A stretch of DNA of 38,292 bases from Chloroflexota bacterium (GTDB lineage: Bacteria; Chloroflexota; Limnocylindria; Limnocylindrales; CSP1-4). Of this stretch, positions 7,501-15,353 are shown in pieces (position 1 is the stretch's first letter; every line of letters starts with the position of its first letter). The translations under genes and the position numbers were made by a program. A model generated the notes under the pieces. The model did no database searches. It was not told where the DNA came from and was given only the letters and a program-made list of their open reading frames with translations. Location: positions 1 through 38,292 of the forward strand of contig JAJZRG010000036.1 of assembly GCA_021802825.1 (NCBI GenBank), in the 5' to 3' direction.

Positions 7501-9840
7501 CGTTCCGGGGGTCGCGTCCACGATCGCCACGGTGCCGTCGGCGAAGCGCGCGGCGAGACGCGAGCCGCTGTCCCACGCCACGAGCTGGACCGGCGGTGAC
7601 GCGAGCGTCCCGAGGTCGGTGGCGGCTGCCGGCGCCGCGTCCTTGACGCCGGCCCGGACCTGATCGAGGGACGTGGCGTCAACAGTCTGGAGGGCGCCCC
7701 TGTCGGTGCCCACCGTGACGGTGTGGGAGGTCGAGTCGTAGGCCACCACTGAGGCGCCCGGGATGTCCCAGCTGGCCTCCACCTTGCGGGTCTGGAGGTC
7801 GTAGGCGATGAGCTGACTGCCGGTCACGACCCAGACCCGGTCGCCGTCCCGGGCGTCGGGCGAGGCGGTGTCCTGGTAGCGCGGCTCGATGACCGCGTCC
7901 TTGACACTCACGCCCAGATCGCTCGACGCGGCCACGTCGTGGCCGGCGAAGACCGTGATCCCGCCAGCGATCATGTACTTGGCGAGGTGCGGATGGGTCC
8001 ACTCGTAGATGTTGTGGGAGATCCCGTACCGCCAGTCCTGGAGAAACTCCGTGGCCGTTCGGGCGTGGTAGACCTCGTCGAAGTGCATCCGCGCCGGCTC
8101 GGCCACGCGGAAGGTGCGCAGGCACATGGCCGCGAGCACCAGGACGATGATCATCCACAGGTCGAGCCGGTCGAGCCGCCCCCCCTTCTCGCGCCTGAGG
8201 CTCGCCGAGCGGTCGGGACGGATGGGCGTCTCGGCGACCTTGGCGCGCAGCCATCGGGGCGGCGTCATCACGGCCAGCGAGGGTCGGTCGAACCACGCCG
8301 GGACGAGCGCGCCGGGCCCGGCGGTCGTCGGCGCCTGCCGTCCAGCCTGACTGGCCCCGCTCACGCGATCCCCCCGCCCGAAGCGCGCGTCGCCGGCTCG
8401 GCGCTCGGCCCGCATGGCGGCTGCGGCATCGTCCTCGAGCTCAGTCTCGAGCGTCCGGGCGGCCCGGTCGCGAAGCTGGGCGACCGACCACAGGAACACG
8501 GCCGTGATCGTGAGCGCCACCAGCGTCACGCCCCCCGGGCTGCGGATCGCCGGCCCGATGCCCAGCCAGTCCGTGATCGACGGGTTGCCCGGGTAGATCG
8601 TGGTCAGGACCACGTACATGTTGGCGAAGGCGGCGATCGAGGCCAGGCCGTAGGCGATCCGCCACCGCCATGAGAAGGCCATGAGGATGGCCGCGAGTGC
8701 GAACAGCGGGAACAGGTACCGCTCGTGGACGCGGGTGGGGACCGCGAAGAATGCGAGGGCCAGCACGCAGGTGCCCACCAGGATGGTGCGGCGGTCCGGC
8801 CGTCGCGCGACGAGCAGCGACACGCCCAAGATGACGGCCGCGAGCAGCACGCCGCCCACGATCACGGCCGGGATTCCGAAGATCGAGACGTACGCGTCGG
8901 TACCCGGCGGGATGGGCGGCGAGTCGAGGATCCAGCCGCCGCGGTCGGCCAAGCTGCCGCCGCCAGCCCCGACGAGCGCCCAGAGGTTGTAGGCATTCAC
9001 CGTGACGTACGGGTAGCCGGCGGCGGTCTTGAGCAGCTGGTCGATGAGCCCCGGCAGCGACAGCCCGAACGGCGCCGACAGGGCGATGGCTGTCAGGAAG
9101 CCGGCGAGCCCGGTCGTGATGATCCGGATCGGGCCGGTGACCGTCCGCTCAGGCGTGGTGCCGGCGGGCTCGGGCACCGGCTCGTCGCCCCAGCTGCCGG
9201 CGGGAGAGAGCGCGCGCCGGATCGTGACTGCGGCCACGATGAACGCGAGGATCCCGAGCTGCGGCTTGATGAGCGCGGCAACCACCGCGAGGATCGCCGA
9301 GCGCTCCGTCCGGCCGCGCCACAGCTCCCGGACAGAGAGCAGCAGGAACACCACGCCGAACGAGTCCACCTGGCCCCACACGACCGAGTCGAGCCAGGAG
9401 ACCGGGCTGAACACGGCGACGGCCGCGGCGATCAGCGCGGACCGCCGGGAGACCCCCAGCTCCTGCGCCATGCCGTACACGAGCCAGCCGATCGCGAGGT
9501 CGGCCAAGATCGCCGGGATCTTGATCAGGTCGCCGATCCCGCCCAGCACGTTCCCCACGACGCCCACGAGCCACAGGGCGTAGAGGTAGCCCGGCGTGTA
9601 GTCGTGGAAGCCGGGGCGCGCGTAGAAGCCCCACAGCCCGTTCGTCGCCAGGTCGCTCGCCCAGCCCCGGAAGCTGGCGAGGTCGTTGGCGAACCCGGAA
9701 CCGGGCAGCAGATATGCCAATATCAGCCGAGCGACGAGCCCGATGACCAGGATCGTGGCGATCTCGCGGCCGATGCCTCGTCGGGGGGTATCGTCCATCG
9801 TGGTCCCCCGGCCGGGCACGCCCGAGCCGGAAGCGGTCAC
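4516..9840 (-). CDS. Giant fusion: Gpi18-like membrane glycosyltransferase + PMT-family mannosyltransferase with inserted soluble domain
   Basis: This 1774-residue protein carries two GT-C enzymes in one chain. Residues 1 to about 480 are a multi-helix Gpi18/GT87-like unit with a VVWGQVDSFGV motif and an IKPQ segment. A basic, non-membrane linker follows to about residue 555. From residue ~560 a PMT (GT39) unit starts, with the catalytic-type pair D588-E589 in FDEVYHA and the WTHPHLAKYMIAGG motif. About 415 residues, roughly 630 to 1045, then interrupt the PMT. They are soluble, with repeats resembling PQQ/WD propeller strands (for example VWVVTGSQLIAYDL). The PMT then resumes with SWRMPGVILGALSAG, SRIAMNDVYVG and a late HYYTSLPF. 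The GTG start at 9840 is preceded by AGGAGG. Likely role: transfer of lipid-linked mannose to protein or glycan outside the membrane. Confidence 0.88.
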   Translation of the reverse strand: MTASGSGVPGRGTTMDDTPRRGIGREIATILVIGLVARLILAYLLPGSGFANDLASFRGWASDLATNGLWGFYARPGFHDYTPGYLYALWLVGVVGNVLGGIGDLIKIPAILADLAIGWLVYGMAQELGVSRRSALIAAAVAVFSPVSWLDSVVWGQVDSFGVVFLLLSVRELWRGRTERSAILAVVAALIKPQLGILAFIVAAVTIRRALSPAGSWGDEPVPEPAGTTPERTVTGPIRIITTGLAGFLTAIALSAPFGLSLPGLIDQLLKTAAGYPYVTVNAYNLWALVGAGGGSLADRGGWILDSPPIPPGTDAYVSIFGIPAVIVGGVLLAAVILGVSLLVARRPDRRTILVGTCVLALAFFAVPTRVHERYLFPLFALAAILMAFSWRWRIAYGLASIAAFANMYVVLTTIYPGNPSITDWLGIGPAIRSPGGVTLVALTITAVFLWSVAQLRDRAARTLETELEDDAAAAMRAERRAGDARFGRGDRVSGASQAGRQAPTTAGPGALVPAWFDRPSLAVMTPPRWLRAKVAETPIRPDRSASLRREKGGRLDRLDLWMIIVLVLAAMCLRTFRVAEPARMHFDEVYHARTATEFLQDWRYGISHNIYEWTHPHLAKYMIAGGITVFAGHDVAASSDLGVSVKDAVIEPRYQDTASPDARDGDRVWVVTGSQLIAYDLQTRKVEASWDIPGASVVAYDSTSHTVTVGTDRGALQTVDATSLDQVRAGVKDAAPAAATDLGTLASPPVQLVAWDSGSRLAARFADGTVAIVDATPGTDTSGKVLGSAKFSGTTDMADMGSSDALVATMASVKDPATTAKTLAGITGGDAAAYQKALESAGASSVVLDVTLDSEMRAKLKAAIDAKSLPGIAIGQAPLLAVTDAQGVEMLADNGALADRVPLDGPAFGVASVTDLGTGNQLYVSSQSKDGTKPLIAWITTSGKDVADGPVFSQTNTTQMPSAVTRVLYDESAQMVEVLGTVPGTGEPTVYVVEPHGNAVFADHKLGFAPTALVMDHNVDYPTSSRGQILAFSPAGQVAALDIGHYDFSWRMPGVILGALSAGLIYLLTRILFRRRMVAGLAGLFTLLDGMMFVQSRIAMNDVYVGFFLLAAYVLFAWLWVEPRPRKWFWALMPVIGVLLGLGLGSKWVAAYAIGALGILVLARSALGRLILVIGMVGVTAVLGWMALVVPTGNGSMGNVIFPLIMIALTLATVAIVVYRPVAWSDDEVRFAVAGPPAAGMLLALVAIALGKVDASIALGPLKLTPLPVAFLLIVLGGAVYVAFNVAGRMGIGPMALPDRGRPGIAASPPPEGWLRIGDGLGLSTLWWAACLVVVPVIVYVLLYIPWANVDNHQIVTAGFPGFPQGWPPGHTGQTLLDLTGEMYRYHNDLASPHPASSPWWAWPLNLKPVWFYQGSFANSSGGAIYDAGTLAIWWMSIPAMAFAAYQAFKRRSLPLALLLVGFLAQWISWARIDRAAFEYHYYTSLPFLFIALAYFVAEIWHGASRRTWLLARAAAAAGVMGPALLWLFRLPLCAIANVDAMQKDSQACHGNPGNLVVTPSVGALVLILLVGGGILVWQLVSLSRPRPDGRQPLLRDAQGVLATGIVVVALALLSRLLPTDNPLFSVDGLAPEPIALIGLALCGLIASQIVTARDARRFVGGLVAAIGINFLLLYPDISGLPLPSSLLPWYQGVLPTYLYPFQFWSNEANRAVTTSFSDIRFLILVAFVVLASIAVAYSAWTWRQALGDEAAADGEDGELPLGGPRAGAAGQA

Positions 9841-9845
9841 GGGAC

Positions 9846-9851
9846 CCTCCT
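9846..9851 (-). promoter_or_regulatory. Strong ribosome binding site deciding the start of the fused glycosyltransferase
   Basis: On the minus strand an AGGAGG core sits about 6 bases upstream of the GTG at 9840. It supports that GTG over the in-frame ATG fifteen codons downstream. A TATACT hexamer further upstream on the same strand (about 9876-9881) could be a -10 element, but no good -35 was found. Confidence 0.55.
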
Positions 9852-9859
9852 AGCGAGCG

Positions 9860-11386
9860 TTGAAGGTGGATCGGAGTATAGCCGAGGGCCCCCTGACGGC
9901 CCCCACTGCCACCGGTTCCCGCGCCCGGCTGCTGGCCGTTGGCGTCGGGCTGCTGCTGGCGGCGGCCGCCTTCGGCCTGTACTCCTGGTCCCACCCCCTG
10001 CGCTACAACCAGTACGTCCACTTCGTGTGGCAGGCCGACGCGTTCCTGCACGGGCGGGCGTGGATCCCATACCCGATCCAGGACGGCGTCAACCAGGTCA
10101 CGGGCGTCGCCTACCCGGGCGCCCCGGACAACGCCTACTACCAGGACGTCTACCCGCTCAAGGACGCCGCCGGCAACGACGTCGGGCAGGTGCTGCTCCC
10201 GTTCCCGCCGCTGCCCGCCGTGGTCCTGATGCCCTTCGTGGCGCTGTTCGGGCTGTCCACCGACGAGGAGACGATCGCGATCGGGCTGGGCGCGCTGGGC
10301 GTCCTGGCGGCGTGGTGGATGCTGGGGGGCCTCCGGCTCCGGCTCTCGACGCGAGCGGTCGTCACGCTCATCTTCGCGACCGGCACGGCGTGGTGGTGGG
10401 CATCGGCCGAGGGCACCACCTGGTACCTCGCGCACCTCGTCGCGCTGACCCTGGCGATGCTCGCCGTGGGCATCACCCTGCGCCACGACCCGCGGGCGTC
10501 GGAGGAGACGCTGGCCGAGGAGGGGGATCGCGTCGAGCGAGGGCTCGAGACGCGCGTGCCGGACGACGCCTACTTCCGGCGCGTCTGGGCGAGCGCGTGG
10601 CCGCTGGACCGCTCGCAGGTGCTGGCCGGGCTGCTCCTCGGGCTGAGCGTCACCGCGCGGCTGCCGCTCGTCTTCGCGGCCCCGTGGTTCGTGTTCGTCG
10701 GCGGCGGCACGACACGGCTGCGCCGGACGGTGTCCACGGGTGTGGGCGCATTCCTGCCGGTCGCGGCGCTCCTGGGCTTCACGTTCCTGACCACCGGCTC
10801 GCTCATGAACCCCGGCTACGACTACCAGTACCAGCTCGAGGCGAACGGCTACCCGACGCTCGGCTACCACCCGGAGTGGTCGATCGAGGACATCCGCTAC
10901 ATCCCGCACAACCTGGGGATCATGTTCGGCTCCATGCCTGTGGTCGCGCCCGACATCAAGCCCAACACCCTCGGCTTCGGCGAGCCCGTCTCCCTGTGCG
11001 TCCCACCCGATACGCACCGCTCGCTGTTCGATCCGGCCTGCCCGCTCGCGATGCCCGTGGACGTCGGCACGAGCCTCTTGGTCTCGGCGCCGGGTCTGCT
11101 GCTGGCGCTGCTCGCCTTCGGGCGCCCCCTGTCCACCCGGCTCAAGGTGGGCGCGACCGGGGCGGTGGTGATCATCGGGCTGTTCAATCTCGCCCACTTC
11201 AGCCAGGGCTGGGTGCAGTGGGGCTACCGATTCTCGCTCGACTTCATGCCGTTCCTGCTGCCGCTGGTGGCGCTGGGTGCAGCGCGGGCGGACGGCCGGC
11301 CGCGGCTGCTCGCCTACGCGCTGCTCGCCGCGGGCGCGGCGGTCAACCTCTGGGGCGTGGCATGGGGGCAGACACTTGGTTGGTAG
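9860..11386 (+). CDS. Polytopic membrane protein, probable GT-C glycosyltransferase
   Basis: A 508-residue protein with about ten hydrophobic segments. The first extracytoplasmic loop has WQADAFLHGRAWIP and a later VLLPFPPLPAV, the layout of GT-C enzymes in which an Asp in loop 1 is catalytic. The C-terminal part has FSQGWVQWGYRFSLDFMPF. I do not recognise a named family. The start is uncertain: TTG at 9860 or GTG at 9866 are the only upstream options in frame, and only 19 bases separate it from the divergent fused glycosyltransferase. It sits head-to-tail with a GT117 protein and a GT2, so a role in the same surface glycosylation pathway is likely but not shown. Confidence 0.75.
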   Translation: MKVDRSIAEGPLTAPTATGSRARLLAVGVGLLLAAAAFGLYSWSHPLRYNQYVHFVWQADAFLHGRAWIPYPIQDGVNQVTGVAYPGAPDNAYYQDVYPLKDAAGNDVGQVLLPFPPLPAVVLMPFVALFGLSTDEETIAIGLGALGVLAAWWMLGGLRLRLSTRAVVTLIFATGTAWWWASAEGTTWYLAHLVALTLAMLAVGITLRHDPRASEETLAEEGDRVERGLETRVPDDAYFRRVWASAWPLDRSQVLAGLLLGLSVTARLPLVFAAPWFVFVGGGTTRLRRTVSTGVGAFLPVAALLGFTFLTTGSLMNPGYDYQYQLEANGYPTLGYHPEWSIEDIRYIPHNLGIMFGSMPVVAPDIKPNTLGFGEPVSLCVPPDTHRSLFDPACPLAMPVDVGTSLLVSAPGLLLALLAFGRPLSTRLKVGATGAVVIIGLFNLAHFSQGWVQWGYRFSLDFMPFLLPLVALGAARADGRPRLLAYALLAAGAAVNLWGVAWGQTLGW

Positions 11387-11396
11387 TGCGGGTCCG

Positions 11397-13157
11397 GTGA
11401 CCGAGCCCCAAGCACCCGGCCCGGGCGCTGGCGAGGCCAGTGATGACGGGAGGCCTGCCGGAGGCCGGTGGCGCGGAGCCGAGGACGCAGTGGCGGCTGC
11501 CGCAACGGCCGCCCAGACCGCGCCGGTCCCGTTCGGACGGCGCTCCCGGTTCGACCTGGCGCCGGCTGCGGCGACGGCCGTCGCGCTCAGCGCCCTCGCG
11601 GTCTACCGCACGACGTTGCTCCCGGGCCTCGGCTATTGGGACACGGGCGAGGCCCAGACCGTCCCGCCGCTGCTGGGCACGATGCACCCCACCGGCTTCC
11701 CGGCGTTCGTCGTCGTCGGCTGGCTGTTCTCCATCGTGGCCGCGCCCCTGGGCCAGCCGGCGTTCCTGATGAACCTCATGGCGGCGGCGTGCGCGGCCCT
11801 CGCCGCCGGCGCGACGGTCCTGGTCGCCCGCCGCCTCGACGTTCCGCTGCCGGTCGCGGTCGCCGCCGCCATCGGCTTCGCCCTCACGCCGATCGTCTGG
11901 CACATCTCGAACGCGGCCGACGCCCACGCGCTGCACATCCTGCTGGTCGTCGGCCTCACGCTGGCGCTCCTGCGCTGGCAGGCGCTCGTGGACGGCCGAC
12001 GCGACCACCCGGACGACGCGGCGTACCGACGGCGCGGCGACCGCGCCATCCTGTTCGCCGCGGCCGTGTACGGCGTAGCGGCCGCGAACCACGGCCTGTC
12101 GCTCATCCTCGCGCCCTCGATCGGGCTGTTCGTCCTGGCCGTGGAGCCGGGCGTCCTGCGACGCCCCAAGCTGGTCCTGGCCGCGATCGGGACGGCCGCC
12201 GGCGTCACTGCGCTGCTGTACCTCGAGCTGCCGATCCGTGCCGGGCTGCTCCGCGCCCCCCTCGTGTACGCGCACCCCGAGACGTGGCAGGGCTTCTGGG
12301 ACATCGTGCTCGCCAAGCAGTTCCAGGGCGACCTCAACGGGCTGATCTCGGACGTGCCGGGGAAGCTCGGGGCGCTGGTCACGCTCGCGTCGGACCAGTA
12401 CGGACCGCTCATCGCGCTCATCCCGGCCGGGCTCTTCGTGGCCGCCGTAAAACAGCCCAGGTACGCCCTGTTCTCGGGCTCCGCGGTGCTCGTCACGGTG
12501 ACCTTCGCCAGCTCCTACGCGAACGCCGATATCACCCGCTACTACCTCGGGCCGGCGTTCTTCGTCTGGACCTGGCTGGCCCTCCTGGCGGGCGCGTTCG
12601 TGGACGCGATCCTGTACCGCTCGGGCGTCCCGGGCGAGCCCGGTGAGGCCGGGCTGGGCCAAGGAGAGGTCGCCGGCGTCGAGCCGTCGATCCCCATCCC
12701 GGGGCGACGGCAGATCGGCCTCTCGCTGGCCGTGGCGCTCGCGTTCGCCGTGGCGCTGGTGACCCCCACCGGGCTGGCGCTGAGCGCCCGGTGGAAGGCC
12801 GCCGACCAGTCGGCGGACTCCGGGGCGCAGGACTGGCTCGACGGGGTCTTCGCCGCGCTCCAGCCCAACGCCGTCGTGATCTCCTGGTGGAGCTACTCCA
12901 CGCCCCTGTGGTACGGCCGGGACGTCGAGCACCGTCGGCCCGACGTCCTAATCATCGACGACAGCAACCGGGTCTGGGACCGGATGGGCTCGGTCTCGGA
13001 CGTCATCGGCGCGTACCTCGGCCGCCGACCCGTCTACGTCATCCGCCAGTCAGATGCCGAGCTCGAGAATCTCGCGCAGCAGTTCGGGATCCAGCCCGTG
13101 GGCCATCCCGGTAACCTCTTCCTCGTCACGGGCCGCTTGGGGACCACCACACCATGA
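11397..13157 (+). CDS. DUF2723 (GT117) family membrane glycosyltransferase
   Basis: A 586-residue polytopic protein. After a ~55-residue Ala/Pro-rich cytoplasmic lead, the first loop has LPGLGYWDTGEAQT (D82, E85) and MHPTGFPAFVVVGWLF (H97), the signature of DUF2723 proteins, which are GT-C-like and now placed in GT117. Some relatives are involved in protein O-mannosylation in Bacteroidota. The C-terminal ~150 residues form a soluble extracytoplasmic domain. The GTG start at 11397 lies 10 bases after the preceding stop; a better RBS is not evident. The stop overlaps the ATG of the GT2 gene, so the two are coupled. Substrate is unknown; a lipid-linked mannose donor is plausible from context. 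Confidence 0.82.
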   Translation: MTEPQAPGPGAGEASDDGRPAGGRWRGAEDAVAAAATAAQTAPVPFGRRSRFDLAPAAATAVALSALAVYRTTLLPGLGYWDTGEAQTVPPLLGTMHPTGFPAFVVVGWLFSIVAAPLGQPAFLMNLMAAACAALAAGATVLVARRLDVPLPVAVAAAIGFALTPIVWHISNAADAHALHILLVVGLTLALLRWQALVDGRRDHPDDAAYRRRGDRAILFAAAVYGVAAANHGLSLILAPSIGLFVLAVEPGVLRRPKLVLAAIGTAAGVTALLYLELPIRAGLLRAPLVYAHPETWQGFWDIVLAKQFQGDLNGLISDVPGKLGALVTLASDQYGPLIALIPAGLFVAAVKQPRYALFSGSAVLVTVTFASSYANADITRYYLGPAFFVWTWLALLAGAFVDAILYRSGVPGEPGEAGLGQGEVAGVEPSIPIPGRRQIGLSLAVALAFAVALVTPTGLALSARWKAADQSADSGAQDWLDGVFAALQPNAVVISWWSYSTPLWYGRDVEHRRPDVLIIDDSNRVWDRMGSVSDVIGAYLGRRPVYVIRQSDAELENLAQQFGIQPVGHPGNLFLVTGRLGTTTP

Positions 13158-13960
13158 CCGCCACTGCGACCACCTCTGCGGCCGCTGCCGCCCCCGACAC
13201 CGCCCCCGCGCGGGTGCCGCGCCTGTCCTACTTCTTCCCCGCCCACAACGAGCAGGCGAACATCGAGGCGCTCGTCGCCGAGGCGCTCGAGGCGCTGCCG
13301 GCGCTCGCCGAGACGTTCGAGATCATCGCAGTCGATGACGGGTCCAGGGACCGGACGGGCGAGATCGCCGATCGCCTGGCCGTGGAGCACCCCGACGTCG
13401 TGCGAGCGGTCCACCTGCGGCCCAACCGCGGCTACGGCGGCGCGCTGCGGGCAGGGTTCGAGGCGTCGCGCTACGAGCTCCTCGCGTTCACGGATGGCGA
13501 TCGCCAGTTCAGGGTCGCCGACATCGGCCGGCTCACGGCCCGCATGGCCCAGCCCGACGCACCCGACGTCGTGGTGGGGTTCCGGATCAAGCGCGCCGAC
13601 CCGCTCGTGCGCATCGTGTACGCCCGCACCTACAAGATCGCGAACCGGGTGCTGTTCGGTCTGCGGGTGACCGACGTGGACTGCGCGTGCAAGCTGTTCC
13701 GCCGGGCCGCGCTCGAGGGCGTGCGCGTCGAGTCGGGCGGGGCCTTCTTCTCGGCGGAGCTGCTCAATCGCATCCGCCAGGCCGGCCGGTCGATCGCCGA
13801 GGTCGGCGTGCCCCACTACCCTCGGGTCGCCGGGTCGCCGACGGGCGCCAGGCCGTCGGTCATCTGGCGCGCGGTGAAGGACTTCTGGATGCTGCGCCTG
13901 CGGCTGTGGGCGAACCGCGAGAAGGCGATGCGGCGCGGACGGCTGATCCTGGGCGAGTAG
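13154..13960 (+). CDS. GT2 glycosyltransferase, polyprenyl-phosphate mannose synthase-like
   Basis: A 268-residue cytoplasmic GT2 enzyme without a C-terminal membrane domain. Motifs in order: FFPAHNEQANI, VDDGSRDRT (sugar-nucleotide Asp pair), GYGGALRAGFE, FTDGDRQF (DXD-type metal site) and ADPLVRIVYARTYK. This matches dolichyl/polyprenyl-phosphate-mannose synthases, which move mannose from GDP-mannose to a lipid phosphate. An Ala-rich lead of about 25 residues precedes the domain. The ATG overlaps the GT117 stop (ATGA). Its product would be the donor for the PMT and perhaps the GT117 and GT-C neighbours. Glucose or another hexose is the main alternative sugar. Confidence 0.85.
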   Translation: MTATATTSAAAAAPDTAPARVPRLSYFFPAHNEQANIEALVAEALEALPALAETFEIIAVDDGSRDRTGEIADRLAVEHPDVVRAVHLRPNRGYGGALRAGFEASRYELLAFTDGDRQFRVADIGRLTARMAQPDAPDVVVGFRIKRADPLVRIVYARTYKIANRVLFGLRVTDVDCACKLFRRAALEGVRVESGGAFFSAELLNRIRQAGRSIAEVGVPHYPRVAGSPTGARPSVIWRAVKDFWMLRLRLWANREKAMRRGRLILGE

Positions 13961-13978
13961 GCGCTCGGCGGATCACCG

Positions 13979-14015
13979 CGCGGCCTCCCCGACGACCGCT
14001 CCGGGGGGCTCCGCG
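13979..14015. terminator. Imperfect GC-rich hairpin between convergent genes
   Basis: CGCGG at 13979-13983 pairs with CCGCG at 14011-14015, and TCCCC (13986-13990) with the G-run at 14003-14008, with two mismatches and a 12-base loop. It lies in the 62-base gap between the converging GT2 and DUF151 genes, a position expected for a bidirectional terminator. There is no clear T-tract, so it is only a candidate. Confidence 0.35.
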
Positions 14016-14022
14016 ACCAGCG

Positions 14023-14637
14023 TCAGCTCTCGGGCTTCCTGCCGCCGCCCTTGTCCTCAGCGTCGAGCGAGTTGATGAAGTCGCGGAAGATCGCGAGAGA
14101 CGCCGCGTCCACAGGCCCGCCGACGCTCTCGCGGGGCACCGACCGACCATGTGCCTGCGACCCGGCGCCTCCGGACTCGCCGGTCGCCACCTCGTCGTCG
14201 TCCTCGTCCCCTTCGAGGTCGACCAGCTTGGCGGCCTTGTCGAGCACGTCCGGCGACGCGAAGATCGGCACCTCAAGGCGCACCGCGAGCGCGATCGCGT
14301 CGGACGGGCGGGCGTCCACCTCGCGACGGGCGTCCGGGGTGGCGATCTCGAGCCGGGCGTGGAAGGTCTCGTCGGACAGCGACACGATGACGATCCGCTC
14401 CACGCGCCCGCCGAGCTCGGTGATCACCGAGCCCAGCAGGTCGTGGGTCAGGGGCCGCTCCGGCGTGACGCCCTGGAGGCGCATCGCGATGGCACTCGCC
14501 TCCCACGGCCCGATCCAGATGGGCAGGATCCGGCCAAGGCCCAGTTCCTTGAGCAGCAGCACGTGGCGGCCCGTCGACATCTGGACCCGCACGCTCTCGA
14601 CGATCATCTCGAGCGCGTCGTCGCGCTTCTCGGCCAT
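14023..14637 (-). CDS. Bifunctional nuclease domain (BFN/DUF151) protein
   Basis: A 204-residue protein. The first ~145 residues match the BFN/DUF151 domain: LKELGLGRILPIWIGPWEA, a PLTHDLLGSVI segment, then DARPSDAIALAVRLEVPIF. The domain is found in plant BBD nucleases and widely in bacteria, where its role is not settled. An acidic stretch (LEGDEDDDE) and a polar tail follow, with no membrane segment. It begins 7 bases after the rhomboid stop, so the two are probably co-transcribed at the end of the minus-strand block that starts near dnaA. Confidence 0.88.
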   Translation of the reverse strand: MAEKRDDALEMIVESVRVQMSTGRHVLLLKELGLGRILPIWIGPWEASAIAMRLQGVTPERPLTHDLLGSVITELGGRVERIVIVSLSDETFHARLEIATPDARREVDARPSDAIALAVRLEVPIFASPDVLDKAAKLVDLEGDEDDDEVATGESGGAGSQAHGRSVPRESVGGPVDAASLAIFRDFINSLDAEDKGGGRKPES

Positions 14638-14644
14638 GCACCGA

Positions 14645-15337
14645 TTATCCCACTGATCGCCGAAGGCGAAGCGGGAGGGCCATGACCGCCCCGGCGAGGA
14701 AGCCCGCGATGTGGGCGAACACGGCGACCCCGCCCGTGAGGTCGGTCGAGCCCAGGGCGGCCACGCCGTCGATCACCTGGAGGAGGAACCAGTAGCCCAG
14801 CAGGATGGCCGCTGGGACGGCGATCAGCTGATAGAAGAAGCCCAGGAACACGAGCGACTGGATCCGCGCCCGCGGGTACAGGACGAGGTAGGCGCCGAGA
14901 ACGGCGGAGATCGCGCCTGACGCCCCGATCATCGGCAGGTCGGATGCCGGGTTTTCCAGTATCTGGCCGACCGCCGCCGCGATGCCGCCGATGAGGTAGA
15001 AGGCGAGGAAGCCCAACCGGCCGAGCCGATCCTCGACGCGCCCGCCAAAGATCCACAGGAACAGCATGTTGCCCAGGATGTGGGCCCAACCGCCGTGGAG
15101 GAACATGCTCGTCAGCACCGCGAGGGCGGGCTGGGAGAGCAGCCTGCCCCCCTCGACGGCGCTCACCACCGTCTTGGGCACGAGGCCCCAGGCCTTCGCC
15201 AGGACCTCCAGGGCGCGGTCGCCACCCGCGGTCACAACCCACAGCTCCCACCCGAAGACCACGAAGCAGGCCGCGATCAGCACCGGCGTGACGATGGCCG
15301 TGCGGCGTCGCGGGTTGGCGTCGCGGAGGGGGATCAC
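14645..15337 (-). CDS. Rhomboid-family intramembrane serine protease
   Basis: A 230-residue membrane protein with about six or seven helices. Catalytic residues are visible: S140 in GASGAISAV and H209 in VFAHIAGFLAG. The family HXXXN-type block in the second helix is FLHGGWAHILGNMLFLWIFG. It would cleave transmembrane substrates within the lipid bilayer. The start is GTG at 15337, 16 bases after the stop of the degenerate PP2C gene. The single-pass PP2C-like neighbour is a conceivable substrate, but this is only suggested by position. Confidence 0.92.
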   Translation of the reverse strand: MIPLRDANPRRRTAIVTPVLIAACFVVFGWELWVVTAGGDRALEVLAKAWGLVPKTVVSAVEGGRLLSQPALAVLTSMFLHGGWAHILGNMLFLWIFGGRVEDRLGRLGFLAFYLIGGIAAAVGQILENPASDLPMIGASGAISAVLGAYLVLYPRARIQSLVFLGFFYQLIAVPAAILLGYWFLLQVIDGVAALGSTDLTGGVAVFAHIAGFLAGAVMALPLRLRRSVG

Positions 15338-15353
15338 AGCCCGGGTTGGGGCG

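Noticed and set aside
5656..7599. A 647-residue plus-strand frame opposite the fused glycosyltransferase
   Set aside because: No family motifs, antisense-type composition (Arg, Gln, His rich), and the minus-strand gene is firmly supported.
8725..11400. An 891-residue plus-strand frame across the divergent glycosyltransferase pair
   Set aside because: It crosses two real genes in the wrong frame or strand and has no recognisable domain.
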